Assembly: GCA_902770635.1 (NCBI GenBank)
Contig: CACXTX010000003.1
Span: 16,144 to 80,143 of the forward strand
Reading direction: 5' to 3'
DNA from: an uncultured Prevotellaceae bacterium
GTDB lineage: Bacteria; Bacteroidota; Bacteroidia; Bacteroidales; Bacteroidaceae
Length of the DNA: 64,000 nt
Shown: in pieces, positions 16,184 to 23,878 of the stretch
Position numbering within the stretch: position 1 is the first letter of the stretch
Layout: each line of letters opens with the position of its first letter
Program-made: the position numbers and the translations under genes
The notes under the pieces: generated by a model
The model's database searches: none
The model's input: only the letters and a program-made list of their open reading frames with translations
Told to the model about the DNA's origin: nothing

Positions 16184-16276
16184 TTATTTACAGCTCTGCA
16201 CGAACAGGGTTGAACTGATGGCCGTGAGGATGGTGATGATGATCTGAATGATTTGATTGACCGTACTTTTTTTCAT
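16184..16276 (-). CDS. Smalltalk protein
   Basis: A 30-residue ORF: MKKST start, one hydrophobic stretch of I, T, L and A, then QSCK and stop. It matches the tiny smalltalk family, which lies between HU-related and amidase genes in Bacteroidetes. The C-terminal cysteine after a hydrophobic run might be a lipidation site. It sits 11 nt before the amidase start. The role is unknown. A second divergent copy is at 60015-60125. Confidence 0.85.
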   Translation of the reverse strand: MKKSTVNQIIQIIITILTAISSTLFVQSCK

Positions 16277-16433
16277 CTTTGAATGGTTAAGGTTATGGTT
16301 AATGTTAGGGTTATTCTAAAGTCAGAGAGAGTGACCAGGCAGGCTTGATGGCCGTATGTTGGACTTGTTGCGAGCTGTTGTCGCCTGGGTGGCCATAGCA
16401 CTGCCCCTGCCTCACTCTTCTCCTGACTCTATT

Positions 16434-16522
16434 CACTATTCACTGTTCACTAGCGAAGCGTTTCACTATTCACTATTCACTATTCACTGTTCACTAGAAA
16501 AGGGCTACAGCCCTTTTCGCTT
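16434..16522 (-). repeat. TGA heptad arrays with two hairpins
   Basis: From the TAA stop of the HU gene, the minus strand reads a hairpin AAAAGGGCTGTAGCCCTTTT, then TGA heptads such as (TGAATAG)x3, a GCTTCGCT segment, and a second heptad run. It is the longest array in the window, with repeated GTGAATA units. Confidence 0.85.
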
Positions 16523-17060
16523 AATCGCCATCGCCGAGGTCGTCACCACCACTGTTACCGCCTGTGGTTCCCCCCTGGTTGGTACCACCGCCAGTTGTTC
16601 CGCCACCGCCAGTGGTCGTACTGCCGTTACCGGTGGGCTTTGTCGTGGCGCTGGCCTTCTTCAGCTGTGCATCCAGGTTCAGGCTCTTGGTAATCAGTTC
16701 GCCGGTGGCACGGGCACGCAGCTTCACGCCCTTGATGTTCTTCGACACGGAGAAGAGTTCCTCGGACACGGCACCGCCGTTGTTCTTGATGCCCAGCGAG
16801 AAGATGGCGAGGTCGGCAATCTTCACGTTCTTACCCTCCAGCAGCAGCTCCTTGATACACGACACCATGTCGGTGAGCATACCCTTGATGGCTCCCTTCG
16901 AGTAGGGCGTGTTGTGGCTTGCCATGTGTTCCGCCAGCCCGTCCAGCGTGACGGTCTCCTCGATGACGGGGTAGGCGAAGTATTTGCCGTAGGCCGCCGA
17001 TTTCGAGTTCTTGTTCTTTTTCAATACATACAAAATCATAGCAATGTACTTTTTGACCAT
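16521..17060 (-). CDS. HU-related DNA-binding protein with acidic glycine-rich tail
   Basis: A 179-residue member of the HU/IHF-like family typical of Bacteroidales. Residues 1-130 hold the HU-type fold, for example NVKIADLAIFSLGIKNN near the DNA-binding arm. A low-complexity tail of T and G follows, ending in GGDDLGDGD. The tail recurs in the second copy at 60 kb. Basic N-terminal residues are consistent with DNA binding. It is upstream of smalltalk and amidase genes and has its own -7 box at 17122. Function within the module is unknown. Confidence 0.85.
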   Translation of the reverse strand: MVKKYIAMILYVLKKNKNSKSAAYGKYFAYPVIEETVTLDGLAEHMASHNTPYSKGAIKGMLTDMVSCIKELLLEGKNVKIADLAIFSLGIKNNGGAVSEELFSVSKNIKGVKLRARATGELITKSLNLDAQLKKASATTKPTGNGSTTTGGGGTTGGGTNQGGTTGGNSGGDDLGDGD

Positions 17061-17121
17061 TTGGACTTTACGATTTGGCTGCGCGCTTGCCTCGTCGTCT
17101 CAGAGCGTTTCTCTGATGATA

Positions 17122-17129
17122 CAAAGGTA
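17122..17129 (-). promoter_or_regulatory. Promoter -7 box for the HU-smalltalk-amidase operon
   Basis: TACCTTTG on the minus strand about 60 nt upstream of the HU start. The -33 region lacks a clear TTTG, so strength is uncertain. Confidence 0.6.
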
Positions 17130-17177
17130 CTATATTCGGAAACGGCGAATATGCATATCTTGCCACATACAGCCAAT

Positions 17178-17360
17178 TCAATCCACATCGATGCAATAAT
17201 AGTCACTTAGCAGCTTTACGGCCTTTGGAGGCAGCAGCTTCGCCTTTCTGCTGATTCCCCATTCGTCAAACTGCTTCTGAAAGGGCTTAATCCATTTGCT
17301 CATGGTCCCCCTGCCTACGCCGGCCCTGTCGGCCAGCTCTTGTTTGCTCATTGCTCTCAT
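17178..17360 (-). CDS. DUF4248-like small HTH protein
   Basis: A 60-residue protein of HTH type, QELADRAGVGRGTMSKWIKPF, with an alternative start three codons in at the ATG 17351. DUF4248-like proteins commonly stand next to HU, smalltalk and amidase genes in Bacteroidales. It may bind DNA or act as a regulator of the module. Gaps of about 80 nt upstream and 118 nt downstream are A+T-rich. Confidence 0.65.
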   Translation of the reverse strand: MRAMSKQELADRAGVGRGTMSKWIKPFQKQFDEWGISRKAKLLPPKAVKLLSDYYCIDVD

Positions 17361-17442
17361 AAAATGATATTACTTACGGTATCCAACTATTATACTTTCA
17401 ATGGCTAAGTATGATACTTACAATGGCTAAGTATATGGGTGT

Positions 17443-18210
17443 TTACTTTTCAAAAACATAATCTACTAGGTCTATCTTGCGTTTCTTCTGGTCTGGCGTG
17501 GCCTGTCGTTCCAGCAGGGGACTGACGGTGACGGGGTGGCCCAGCAGCCACTCAGCCTTCTTCGCCCTGTGGTACCACTCGTTGTAGGTCTTGCCCGTCG
17601 GGTCGGTATCGGGGAAGAGCATGATGCGGCGACGGCGCAGCGGGAACAGGGCACTCTCCGTCAGGCACGACAGCCCGCCAGTGGCCAGCCACAGATACTG
17701 GGGGCACACCTCGCTCATGATGACTGCCGTCTTCTCGGCCTCCACCACGGCCACGACCTTCTGCTGGTCCTCGTCCAGCAGGTGCAGCCCGAAGAGACAG
17801 TGCGTAACGGGTATCTCCAAGGGACACTCGTAGAACTGGCTCAGCACAGCCGACACCCAGGTGGGCTGATGGTGATGGTCTCGGTGACAGTCTTGCCGGT
17901 AGTACATTATCTTGCCGTCGTACACCTGTCTCAGCATGTCAATCTGCCAGAAGATGACACCACCGTCGCGACTCATGCCCAGCCGATAGCGCCGTACGGC
18001 ACGCTGCATCTGACTCCAGGTCAGGTAGCCCGCAGCGACACAGGCTCGGCAGAACTGGCTCTGGTGACTGACATGACGGTCCACCAAGTGGCCGTCGGTG
18101 TGCAGTATCAGGTGGTGTGCGGCCCGCTCTTCCTGTTCCCGCCGGTACTGCTCGTGGAACCTGCGGAACGAGAAGCCTATTTGCTGTTTCAGTCTTGGTC
18201 TTTGTATCAT
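17443..18210 (-). CDS. DUF6371/Toprim-like protein (primase-related)
   Basis: A 255-residue protein with a CHC2-like N-terminal part lacking the usual four cysteines but with one FCRAC pair (about 53-57), followed by a Toprim-like domain. Motifs are VVAVVEAEKTAVIMSE (catalytic Glu) and LFPDTDPTGKTY (D-x-D). Such proteins resemble primase or nuclease subunits. Paired with the ATPase gene upstream, it could supply priming for a small replicon. The sequence is noticeably G+C-rich and arginine/histidine-rich compared with neighbours. Confidence 0.7.
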   Translation of the reverse strand: MIQRPRLKQQIGFSFRRFHEQYRREQEERAAHHLILHTDGHLVDRHVSHQSQFCRACVAAGYLTWSQMQRAVRRYRLGMSRDGGVIFWQIDMLRQVYDGKIMYYRQDCHRDHHHQPTWVSAVLSQFYECPLEIPVTHCLFGLHLLDEDQQKVVAVVEAEKTAVIMSEVCPQYLWLATGGLSCLTESALFPLRRRRIMLFPDTDPTGKTYNEWYHRAKKAEWLLGHPVTVSPLLERQATPDQKKRKIDLVDYVFEK

Positions 18211-18288
18211 GGTTTCTGGTCTTCGTCAACGTTCTGGTGAAGTCATCCCTGTGTACCCTCTTCCGAAACACCTCTCCTACTATAGTCC

Positions 18289-18330
18289 TTTTTATTTCTG
18301 AAATAAAAAAGGGGCTATATAGAGGGGGTG
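18289..18330. other. Long hairpin between the ATPase and Toprim genes
   Basis: The arms CTATAG...CTATATAG flank an inner stem TTTTTATTTC/GAAATAAAAA (about 18297-18318). It may be a terminator or processing site between the two minus-strand genes. Confidence 0.6.
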
Positions 18331-18336
18331 GTTTCT

Positions 18337-19515
18337 TCAGAGGGGGAGCAGGATGACGACGATACGTCCGCAGCCGTCCTTATCCTTGCGTACCACCCGT
18401 TCCTCCTCGGCCATGCTGAACACCTTCTCGTAGTAGTTCCTTTGGCGGATATGCGCCTCGTCCATCACCGCCCTCATCAGGTCCTGATAACCCATCGTGG
18501 CACATGATCCCATTACGGTACCGAACAGCTTGCGCAAGTCCCACCTCCACGGAGTCTCTGCATTGTCGGGCTGCTGAATGATGTAGGCACTGTTCAGCGT
18601 GTCAACCTTCGCCTTGCCATAGCTTGCAAACTGGCCCCGCTCGTTGCGAGGCTGCAGGTTGGGCATGTCGGCAGCTACGGGCAGTCCCCTGTCGTCCATC
18701 TGGTAGCACAAAGGCTCGTCGATGTCGTACTTGCGAGTCATCTCCTGTTCCACCATGAACGTAGGCTTCACGCCCTGCTTCTGGCGGACCTTCCGACATA
18801 CGAAAACTTCGAACACTTTGTTCATCATCTCCGTACCCAGCCATCCACGCATGCCCCGGTTGTCACTGCTACGGTTCTGGTGCAGCACACAGACCACGTT
18901 ACACCGCTGTTGCGTAGCCATGTGCATCAGCTTCTCTATCAGTTCCTGAGCCTTTTGTCCGTCGTTGATATCGTGTATCAGGTCACGGATGTTGTCAATA
19001 ATCACAATGTCGGGATGATATGCCCCTACCCCTTCGGCTATCAGGTCGTAGCGACTGTCAACATCGGCTGAACGGATATTGAAAACAAACAACAACTCTT
19101 CGGGAAATTCCTTGATGTTTTCAGCACCCTCGCCAAGCACCATCGGGCACACACGTCTCTTCAGGATGGACTGCGTCGACTGAGGACTCTGTTCGGTGTC
19201 AATCCACATCACGCGAAGCTTCTCCTCACGGACACGCTCCAGGTCCAGCACCTTCCGGTCGTCCCCGTCCTTCAGGGCACAAGCCAGCAGCACGGATATC
19301 CAGTTGGTCTTGCCCGTCTTAGGTCCGCCAGAAATGGCTGTCATGTCCTTTCGTGGAAAGCATTTCATGCCCTTCAGCTTGAAGAGATACTCCTCTTCTT
19401 CCATCTCGCTGTTTATCATGACACGGTGAGTGTCCATGTCTATCAGCACGTTACTGATCGACTCACTACCAGCAGTGTTCATTTCCTGCTCGATTTCCAT
19501 TTTTTTATTTTCCAT
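18337..19515 (-). CDS. RepA/RecA-like AAA ATPase
   Basis: A 392-residue P-loop ATPase. Walker A is GGPKTGKT (63-70), VMWIDTEQS and DIVIIDNIRDLIHD provide Walker B, and VVCVLHQNRSS is sensor-like. This resembles hexameric RepA/DnaB-type replicative ATPases of plasmids and phage-like elements. A C-terminal portion (about 320-392) may be winged-helix DNA-binding. Together with the Toprim protein it looks like a replication or recombination pair. It opens the module with an A-rich upstream region. Confidence 0.78.
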   Translation of the reverse strand: MENKKMEIEQEMNTAGSESISNVLIDMDTHRVMINSEMEEEEYLFKLKGMKCFPRKDMTAISGGPKTGKTNWISVLLACALKDGDDRKVLDLERVREEKLRVMWIDTEQSPQSTQSILKRRVCPMVLGEGAENIKEFPEELLFVFNIRSADVDSRYDLIAEGVGAYHPDIVIIDNIRDLIHDINDGQKAQELIEKLMHMATQQRCNVVCVLHQNRSSDNRGMRGWLGTEMMNKVFEVFVCRKVRQKQGVKPTFMVEQEMTRKYDIDEPLCYQMDDRGLPVAADMPNLQPRNERGQFASYGKAKVDTLNSAYIIQQPDNAETPWRWDLRKLFGTVMGSCATMGYQDLMRAVMDEAHIRQRNYYEKVFSMAEEERVVRKDKDGCGRIVVILLPL

Positions 19516-19590
19516 CTTAAATAAATTTAGATTGTTTTTGTATAATAATTTCCGAATGCAAAATTACACAAAACGCAATAGACGTACAAG

Positions 19591-19633
19591 AAAAATAACT
19601 GGTCATTACTGAACAGTTCAGCAATGACCAGTT
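19591..19633 (-). terminator. Intrinsic terminator of the 19660 gene
   Basis: The hairpin has an 11-bp outer stem (AACTGGTCATT with its complement), then a 6-bp inner stem, followed on the minus strand by ATTTTTC. It lies about 27 nt past the stop codon. Confidence 0.85.
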
Positions 19634-19659
19634 TGGCTGATGATAATCGGGAAATGCGG

Positions 19660-20538
19660 CTATACTATCTCCGTCAATTCCTCCTTTATCTTATGATATA
19701 TCTCATCCTGAAAATAGGGATCCGTGTTGGGATTGGTGTATGCGCTGTAGCTGGCTTTCACAAAAGACACCGAAAGATGAAACGACTCCAGGAACTCCTT
19801 GAAGGTAGGCCTACGAATCAGAGCCAAATCGATGGCTGCCCTGATAGGGCGCAGAATATCTTTGGCATGTGCCTTCCCATCCATCAATGCCAGCAGTTTG
19901 GTGTAAGTCACATCAGCATTTTCCTTACGCGTCACAAAAGAGTAGAACGCAGGAGGTGCAGCCCTGCAGCTCTTTTCCTGGTACGTATGACACATATTGT
20001 CCACCCCTTTCAGTTCCTCTATGGTGCGTGGCAATTCTTTTAAAGATTCCATCACCTGGCATAAACACTGGGGTGTGGGTGTTAATTCCTTCTCCTTTCT
20101 ATTAAGCTTAACCTTCCATCCTTGCCATCCAGCCTCTCTGTTAATGGTGTTTTCCAGTACGCTAACCACCTCTTTGGTAGATGACGGCACCTCGCTGTAA
20201 TCCTCAATCAAAAATACAGGCAAGTCCTGTCTGAGGTCTATAATTACATAAAGGTAAGGGAAACGCACTTTTGGTTTTGAATGAATAAGGTCTAATGGTT
20301 GTTCATAAATTCGCTTGTTAGCCACTCTCATAATGTAAACATCCCTTACCCTTGTTTCCACATACTCATGATGGTAATGAACGTTCAGTTTAGGATCAGC
20401 TAAAAAAGTCCATTCTGGGTTTCGGAAGTCCTCGCTAAACAGGTTTGCAAGAACTTCCTTACCTCGTAAACAACAAGACCCTCCCAAATGCAACTGCACA
20501 GGTGTGAACCGGCAGGAAAATGAATGAAATTTATACAT
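19660..20538 (-). CDS. Hypothetical protein, unrecognised
   Basis: A protein of 292 residues from the ATG at 20538. The frame is open to 20631, but the promoter -7 box falls in that extension, so 20538 is preferred. No motif or fold is evident to me. It is rich in charged residues and has a few cysteines (GGSCCLRG, EKSCRAAPPA). Located just upstream of the ATPase gene, in the same accessory stretch. Function unknown. Confidence 0.62.
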   Translation of the reverse strand: MYKFHSFSCRFTPVQLHLGGSCCLRGKEVLANLFSEDFRNPEWTFLADPKLNVHYHHEYVETRVRDVYIMRVANKRIYEQPLDLIHSKPKVRFPYLYVIIDLRQDLPVFLIEDYSEVPSSTKEVVSVLENTINREAGWQGWKVKLNRKEKELTPTPQCLCQVMESLKELPRTIEELKGVDNMCHTYQEKSCRAAPPAFYSFVTRKENADVTYTKLLALMDGKAHAKDILRPIRAAIDLALIRRPTFKEFLESFHLSVSFVKASYSAYTNPNTDPYFQDEIYHKIKEELTEIV

Positions 20539-20570
20539 GATAAGCAAAGTGGTTAAAAATTTAAGTGGCA

Positions 20571-20601
20571 CAAAGGTACAAATATCTTTTCGTATATCAA
20601 A
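20571..20601 (-). promoter_or_regulatory. Promoter of the 19660 gene
   Basis: -7 TACCTTTG (20571-20578) and -33 TTTG (20598-20601), spacer 19 nt, on the minus strand. It fixes the likely start of the downstream gene to ATG 20538. Confidence 0.8.
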
Positions 20602-20713
20602 ACTTGGAGCGAATAAAAATCGGATTTCCATAATATTTATGGTAATCCCATTTTTAAAGTGCTCATTTTACTCCTATTTTTAGTCCCCTAGCAAAGAAAA
20701 TCAGCCAAAAACA

Positions 20714-20743
20714 TTTGAATATCGTTTTATTTTTGTATCTTTG
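20714..20743 (+). promoter_or_regulatory. Promoter for the structured leader/ncRNA before the R-M operon
   Basis: -33 TTTG (20714-20717), 18-nt spacer, -7 TATCTTTG (20736-20743). No plausible plus-strand ORF follows for 620 nt; the structured RNAs and the methyltransferase do. Transcription would start near 20750. Confidence 0.75.
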
Positions 20744-20845
20744 CAAATGCTATCTGCCCAAGATGGCTGGGATGTCCTTTGAGAAGGATGGAGCCGGTGG
20801 GTGGAGCACTACATATTAGAAGGCGTTACTGACGCTTTGTTTTTG

Positions 20846-21042
20846 GATGTTCGAACTACCACAATCGAAAAGTAGTCTAAAACAAATGCAGAGGTAACTC
20901 CACGGGGTGTAGTATATACTCTCCGTAGTGTGCTGCGAGGGCTAATCATGTCCTCATAAGCACACTTTACGGATGTCTGTATACCTCTGCGTGGATGTTT
21001 CTCTGTCTGTTTACTACTTTGGCTGTGGTAGGCCAGAACATC
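20846..21042 (+). ncRNA. Long-hairpin structured RNA with 6S-RNA-like architecture
   Basis: Five nested complementary blocks fold about 197 nt into a single rod. GATGTTC 20846-20852 pairs with 21036-21042, CTACCACA 20856-20863 with 21024-21031, AAAGTAGT 20869-20876 with 21013-21020, GCAGAGGTA 20888-20896 with 20982-20990, and 20923-20934 with 20959-20972 (two bulged bases). The outer and inner halves are separated by an asymmetric bubble of about 11 and 22 nt. Length, closing stem, central bubble and terminal stem match the architecture of 6S RNA. A cis-acting leader is the alternative. Structure is seen directly; identity is inference. Confidence 0.6.
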
Positions 21043-21192
21043 GAACAGGCAGATGCAAGCACCCACGTTTTTCTTTTTGTAGTTAGCCAATTAATAAAAC
21101 CCGTTCGTATTGGGTGTTTACGGACAACGAACAAAAAGAGGAAACAATAGTAAAGGAATAAAATAGCGTCTTTGACATCCTTGGTTGACTGA

Positions 21193-21361
21193 TTAACCAG
21201 AATTACGACCTAAGGGAACACATCAGTCGGACAAGCAATTGGATGTTTGCGCTCAAACGGGCGTGGACAGTTAGATTGTTGTCTGATGTGGGCCGTCGTA
21301 AGCCTTGGTTAAACATCATCTCTTCCACGCCCCCTTTTCGAAAACGATAAGAGGGCTTTTT
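21193..21361 (+). promoter_or_regulatory. Candidate attenuator: hairpin, anti-terminator and terminator before the methyltransferase
   Basis: Hairpin arms: 21193-21199 with 21306-21312, 21203-21209 with 21295-21301, 21219-21225 with 21284-21290, GACAA with TTGTC, and GTTTG/CAAAC at 21245-21258. The apical segment GGGCGTGGA (21259-21267) is perfectly complementary to TCCACGCCC (21324-21332). That target overlaps the 5' arm of an intrinsic terminator (21329-21340 with 21345-21356, then five T). The methyltransferase ATG follows at 21363. The two pairings are mutually exclusive, the layout of a transcription attenuator. Confidence 0.6.
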
Positions 21362-21362
21362 C

Positions 21363-22403
21363 ATGTCAAAGAAGAAATATAACGTATTAGATCTGTTCTG
21401 CGGATGCGGAGGTTTGTCTCTAGGTTTTGAGATGGCAGGTTTTAATGTAAAGTTAGCCATTGACAACTGGGAAGATGCACTTGTCACTTACCGCAAGAAT
21501 CACAAAGCGACAAAAACACTCAATGCAGACTTGCTCAAATTGAATCCCCAAATAGTTGAGCAGGAATGTGATGTTCACGATATTGATATCATAATCGGCG
21601 GGCCTCCATGTCAGGGATTTTCAGTAGCAGGCAAGAGAATTATTGATGACGACAGGAACAAACTCTATAAGTCGTTCGTCCGCTTTGTTGAGCATTTCAA
21701 ACCTAAAGCTTTTGTGATGGAGAATGTGCCAAACATTCTCTCTATTGGTGATGGAGCTGTAAAGGAAGCTGTATTAAAAGACTTTACAGGACTAGGGTAT
21801 AATGTGACATATAAAGTATTGACTGCATCTGATTATGGAACGCCACAGAATAGGCGGAGAGCTATTTTTGTTGGTTTTCATGATGGTAAGGCATTTGAGT
21901 TCCCAGGGAAATTAATAGACAAACCTGTAACTACATACGAGGCTCTGTCCGATTTGCCAGAAAATTCAGTTGAAGACGGAAAAAGTTACCCCACAGAACC
22001 ACAGTCTGACTATCAGCAGTTTATTAGGAAGAATGCATGCAAGCTTTATAATCATCAAATTACTATTCACACACCAGAGACGCAGCAAATAATAGCGATG
22101 GTTCCAGATGGTGGCAATTATAAGAATCTGCCAAAAGAAATGTGGGGGGTGCGCAAGGTTCACATTGCATGGACGAGGATGAATAGTCAGAAGCCATGCT
22201 TCACAATTGATACAGGGCACCGACACCATTTTCATTATAAATACAACCGCATCCCTACGGTTCGTGAAAGTGCTAGAATTCAATCTTTCCCTGATGACTT
22301 TGTTTTCATTGGAAGTAGAACGAGTCAGAACAAGCAAGTTGGTAACGCTGTGCCGCCATTGATGGCAAAGGCAATAGCAGAACAAATAAAAAAAAGTTTA
22401 TGA
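21363..22403 (+). CDS. DNA cytosine-5 methyltransferase 1
   Basis: A 346-residue C5-methyltransferase. Motif I is LDLFCGCGGLSLGFEMAG (9-26), motif IV GGPPCQGFS with catalytic Cys83, motif VI ENVPNI, motif VIII QNRRRAIFVGF, and motifs IX-X in RIQSFPDDF and QVGNAVPPLMA. It protects host DNA against the nuclease encoded next. The stop overlaps the nuclease start by 4 nt. With a second methyltransferase in the operon, the recognition site may be asymmetric, each enzyme modifying one strand; this is inference. Confidence 0.93.
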   Translation: MSKKKYNVLDLFCGCGGLSLGFEMAGFNVKLAIDNWEDALVTYRKNHKATKTLNADLLKLNPQIVEQECDVHDIDIIIGGPPCQGFSVAGKRIIDDDRNKLYKSFVRFVEHFKPKAFVMENVPNILSIGDGAVKEAVLKDFTGLGYNVTYKVLTASDYGTPQNRRRAIFVGFHDGKAFEFPGKLIDKPVTTYEALSDLPENSVEDGKSYPTEPQSDYQQFIRKNACKLYNHQITIHTPETQQIIAMVPDGGNYKNLPKEMWGVRKVHIAWTRMNSQKPCFTIDTGHRHHFHYKYNRIPTVRESARIQSFPDDFVFIGSRTSQNKQVGNAVPPLMAKAIAEQIKKSL

Positions 22404-23878
22404 ATGACAAGTTTTATGTAGTCCCCACAGAGTATTGGCATAGAATACATTTTGTCCGTCCACGTTTCAAAAGTAATATTGAAAACGTGTTGCTATATAT
22501 GGCTAATGAATGCTGTAAGATACCACGTTGTTCGTGCCAAGAATATAGCGATAGATACTTTAATGCTATTCGCATGTACCCTGGTAACATCGGAATGGCA
22601 GATAAAACACTTCACAATTGGCGGACCGAAATTCCTGCATTGTTTGGTTTTTACAACGAGGACAAATTATCGGATGTAACTGAAACATCTAATATGGCAA
22701 AGTTCTTACACGAAAAACAAGATCTGACCCAATTCCTTCGTCTATTTTTGATGTCTTTCCAATTCCCTGGTGGTCACATGAAACCACAAGATACTCGTGA
22801 CATTATTTATTTGAACATTCGTTTTAAGCCAGCCCAGTTTATTATTAAAGTTCTTCTTGAGGGAAACAAATTGCAGGCAAAGAATGATTCGGGAAAAGAA
22901 ATGTCAATCTCTGCTGAAGAAGCAACATATTGTATCTTTAATGATATTCGAGTCACAAATGGTAGCGTTTCGCCCAAGATAGTTGCACAAACAATTTTGG
23001 ACAATCGTAAGAAGAAACTGAAGTATTATAACAGGAAGGATAAGAATATTCAATCACTCACAGGAAAACCACGTTCCAAAGGAGATGTTACCCGATATGC
23101 TGGTGACATATTGGACTATATGGAGATTGCGAACTTGTTAAATGTCCATTATGGTTACTATTCATTAAAAGAGAATCAGTCACAAGCCATTAGTGCGTTC
23201 AACACTGACAAGACCTTTTTCAAGGGATATGAGGGCTTCTACGGACGAAACAATTATGAAACATCTGAACTTTCTGATGTTGAGTCTCTTTGGTTTGATT
23301 ATGTAAACAAGTCTATGAAACCAGAGTTATTCAAATCCGACATTCGTTCTATCTTACAGCCTAACGAAGAAATTGATGTCGTATTCGATGATAGAATTAA
23401 AGATGTTGTCACTTCAGATACAAAGACGACTAAAGACATTGGCAACATTGGAGAGGCGCTAGTATGTGGTCATGAAAAAATGCGCCTAAAGATAAAGGGA
23501 TATGATAGTTTTATAAGATTAATTCAAATCGTGGACAGTCCCTCTTATCATCCGGGGTTTGATATTGACAGTTTTGAAGCTGATGGTACCGAAGACCATT
23601 GCTATATTGAAGTTAAAACCACAATAAGCAAAAAAAAGATCCAAATGTATGGGTTCCATATGTCTCCAAACGAATGGCGAGTCGCCAGTACCATTAAAGA
23701 GCATTATTGTGTTTACAGATTGATGTTAAGTGAACAGGATAAAACTTTGTTTGTCCTACGCAATCCTGTTGCACTTTATAAAACAGACAAGATTGATGCA
23801 GAGCCACGTGACGGAATGGAGATCTCTTTCACTGAGGAACAATTCAAACCAACGGAATTGCTAGTATGGAGAAGATAA
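22400..23878 (+). CDS. Restriction endonuclease with DUF3883 (NO VEIN/Mrr-like) domain
   Basis: A 492-residue protein whose C-terminal region carries a DUF3883 PD-(D/E)XK nuclease fold: GNIGEALVCGHEK, PGFDIDSF, IEVKTT (E404, K406) and SPNEWRVA. The larger N-terminal part is unrecognised and may read the target sequence. Overlap with both methyltransferase genes (4 and 13 nt) indicates one coupled operon and a restriction role. Codon use is A+T-rich compared with flanking core genes, suggesting recent transfer. Nuclease family certain; target unknown. Confidence 0.82.
   Translation: MNDKFYVVPTEYWHRIHFVRPRFKSNIENVLLYMANECCKIPRCSCQEYSDRYFNAIRMYPGNIGMADKTLHNWRTEIPALFGFYNEDKLSDVTETSNMAKFLHEKQDLTQFLRLFLMSFQFPGGHMKPQDTRDIIYLNIRFKPAQFIIKVLLEGNKLQAKNDSGKEMSISAEEATYCIFNDIRVTNGSVSPKIVAQTILDNRKKKLKYYNRKDKNIQSLTGKPRSKGDVTRYAGDILDYMEIANLLNVHYGYYSLKENQSQAISAFNTDKTFFKGYEGFYGRNNYETSELSDVESLWFDYVNKSMKPELFKSDIRSILQPNEEIDVVFDDRIKDVVTSDTKTTKDIGNIGEALVCGHEKMRLKIKGYDSFIRLIQIVDSPSYHPGFDIDSFEADGTEDHCYIEVKTTISKKKIQMYGFHMSPNEWRVASTIKEHYCVYRLMLSEQDKTLFVLRNPVALYKTDKIDAEPRDGMEISFTEEQFKPTELLVWRR

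Noticed and set aside
16434-16522. A CRISPR array
   Set aside because: Repeats are 7 bp without spacers, and no cas genes are present. The other heptad arrays are the same.
15744-19515. A prophage
   Set aside because: Only an amidase, HU, HTH and replication-like genes occur; no structural, terminase or integrase genes are present in the window.
20809-21090. A 93-codon minus-strand ORF before the R-M operon
   Set aside because: It lies wholly in the structured RNA region, has no ribosome-binding site or family resemblance, and the promoter here points the other way.
20846-21361. A retron ncRNA
   Set aside because: No reverse transcriptase gene lies nearby, and there are no a1/a2-type repeats with a branching G that I could identify.
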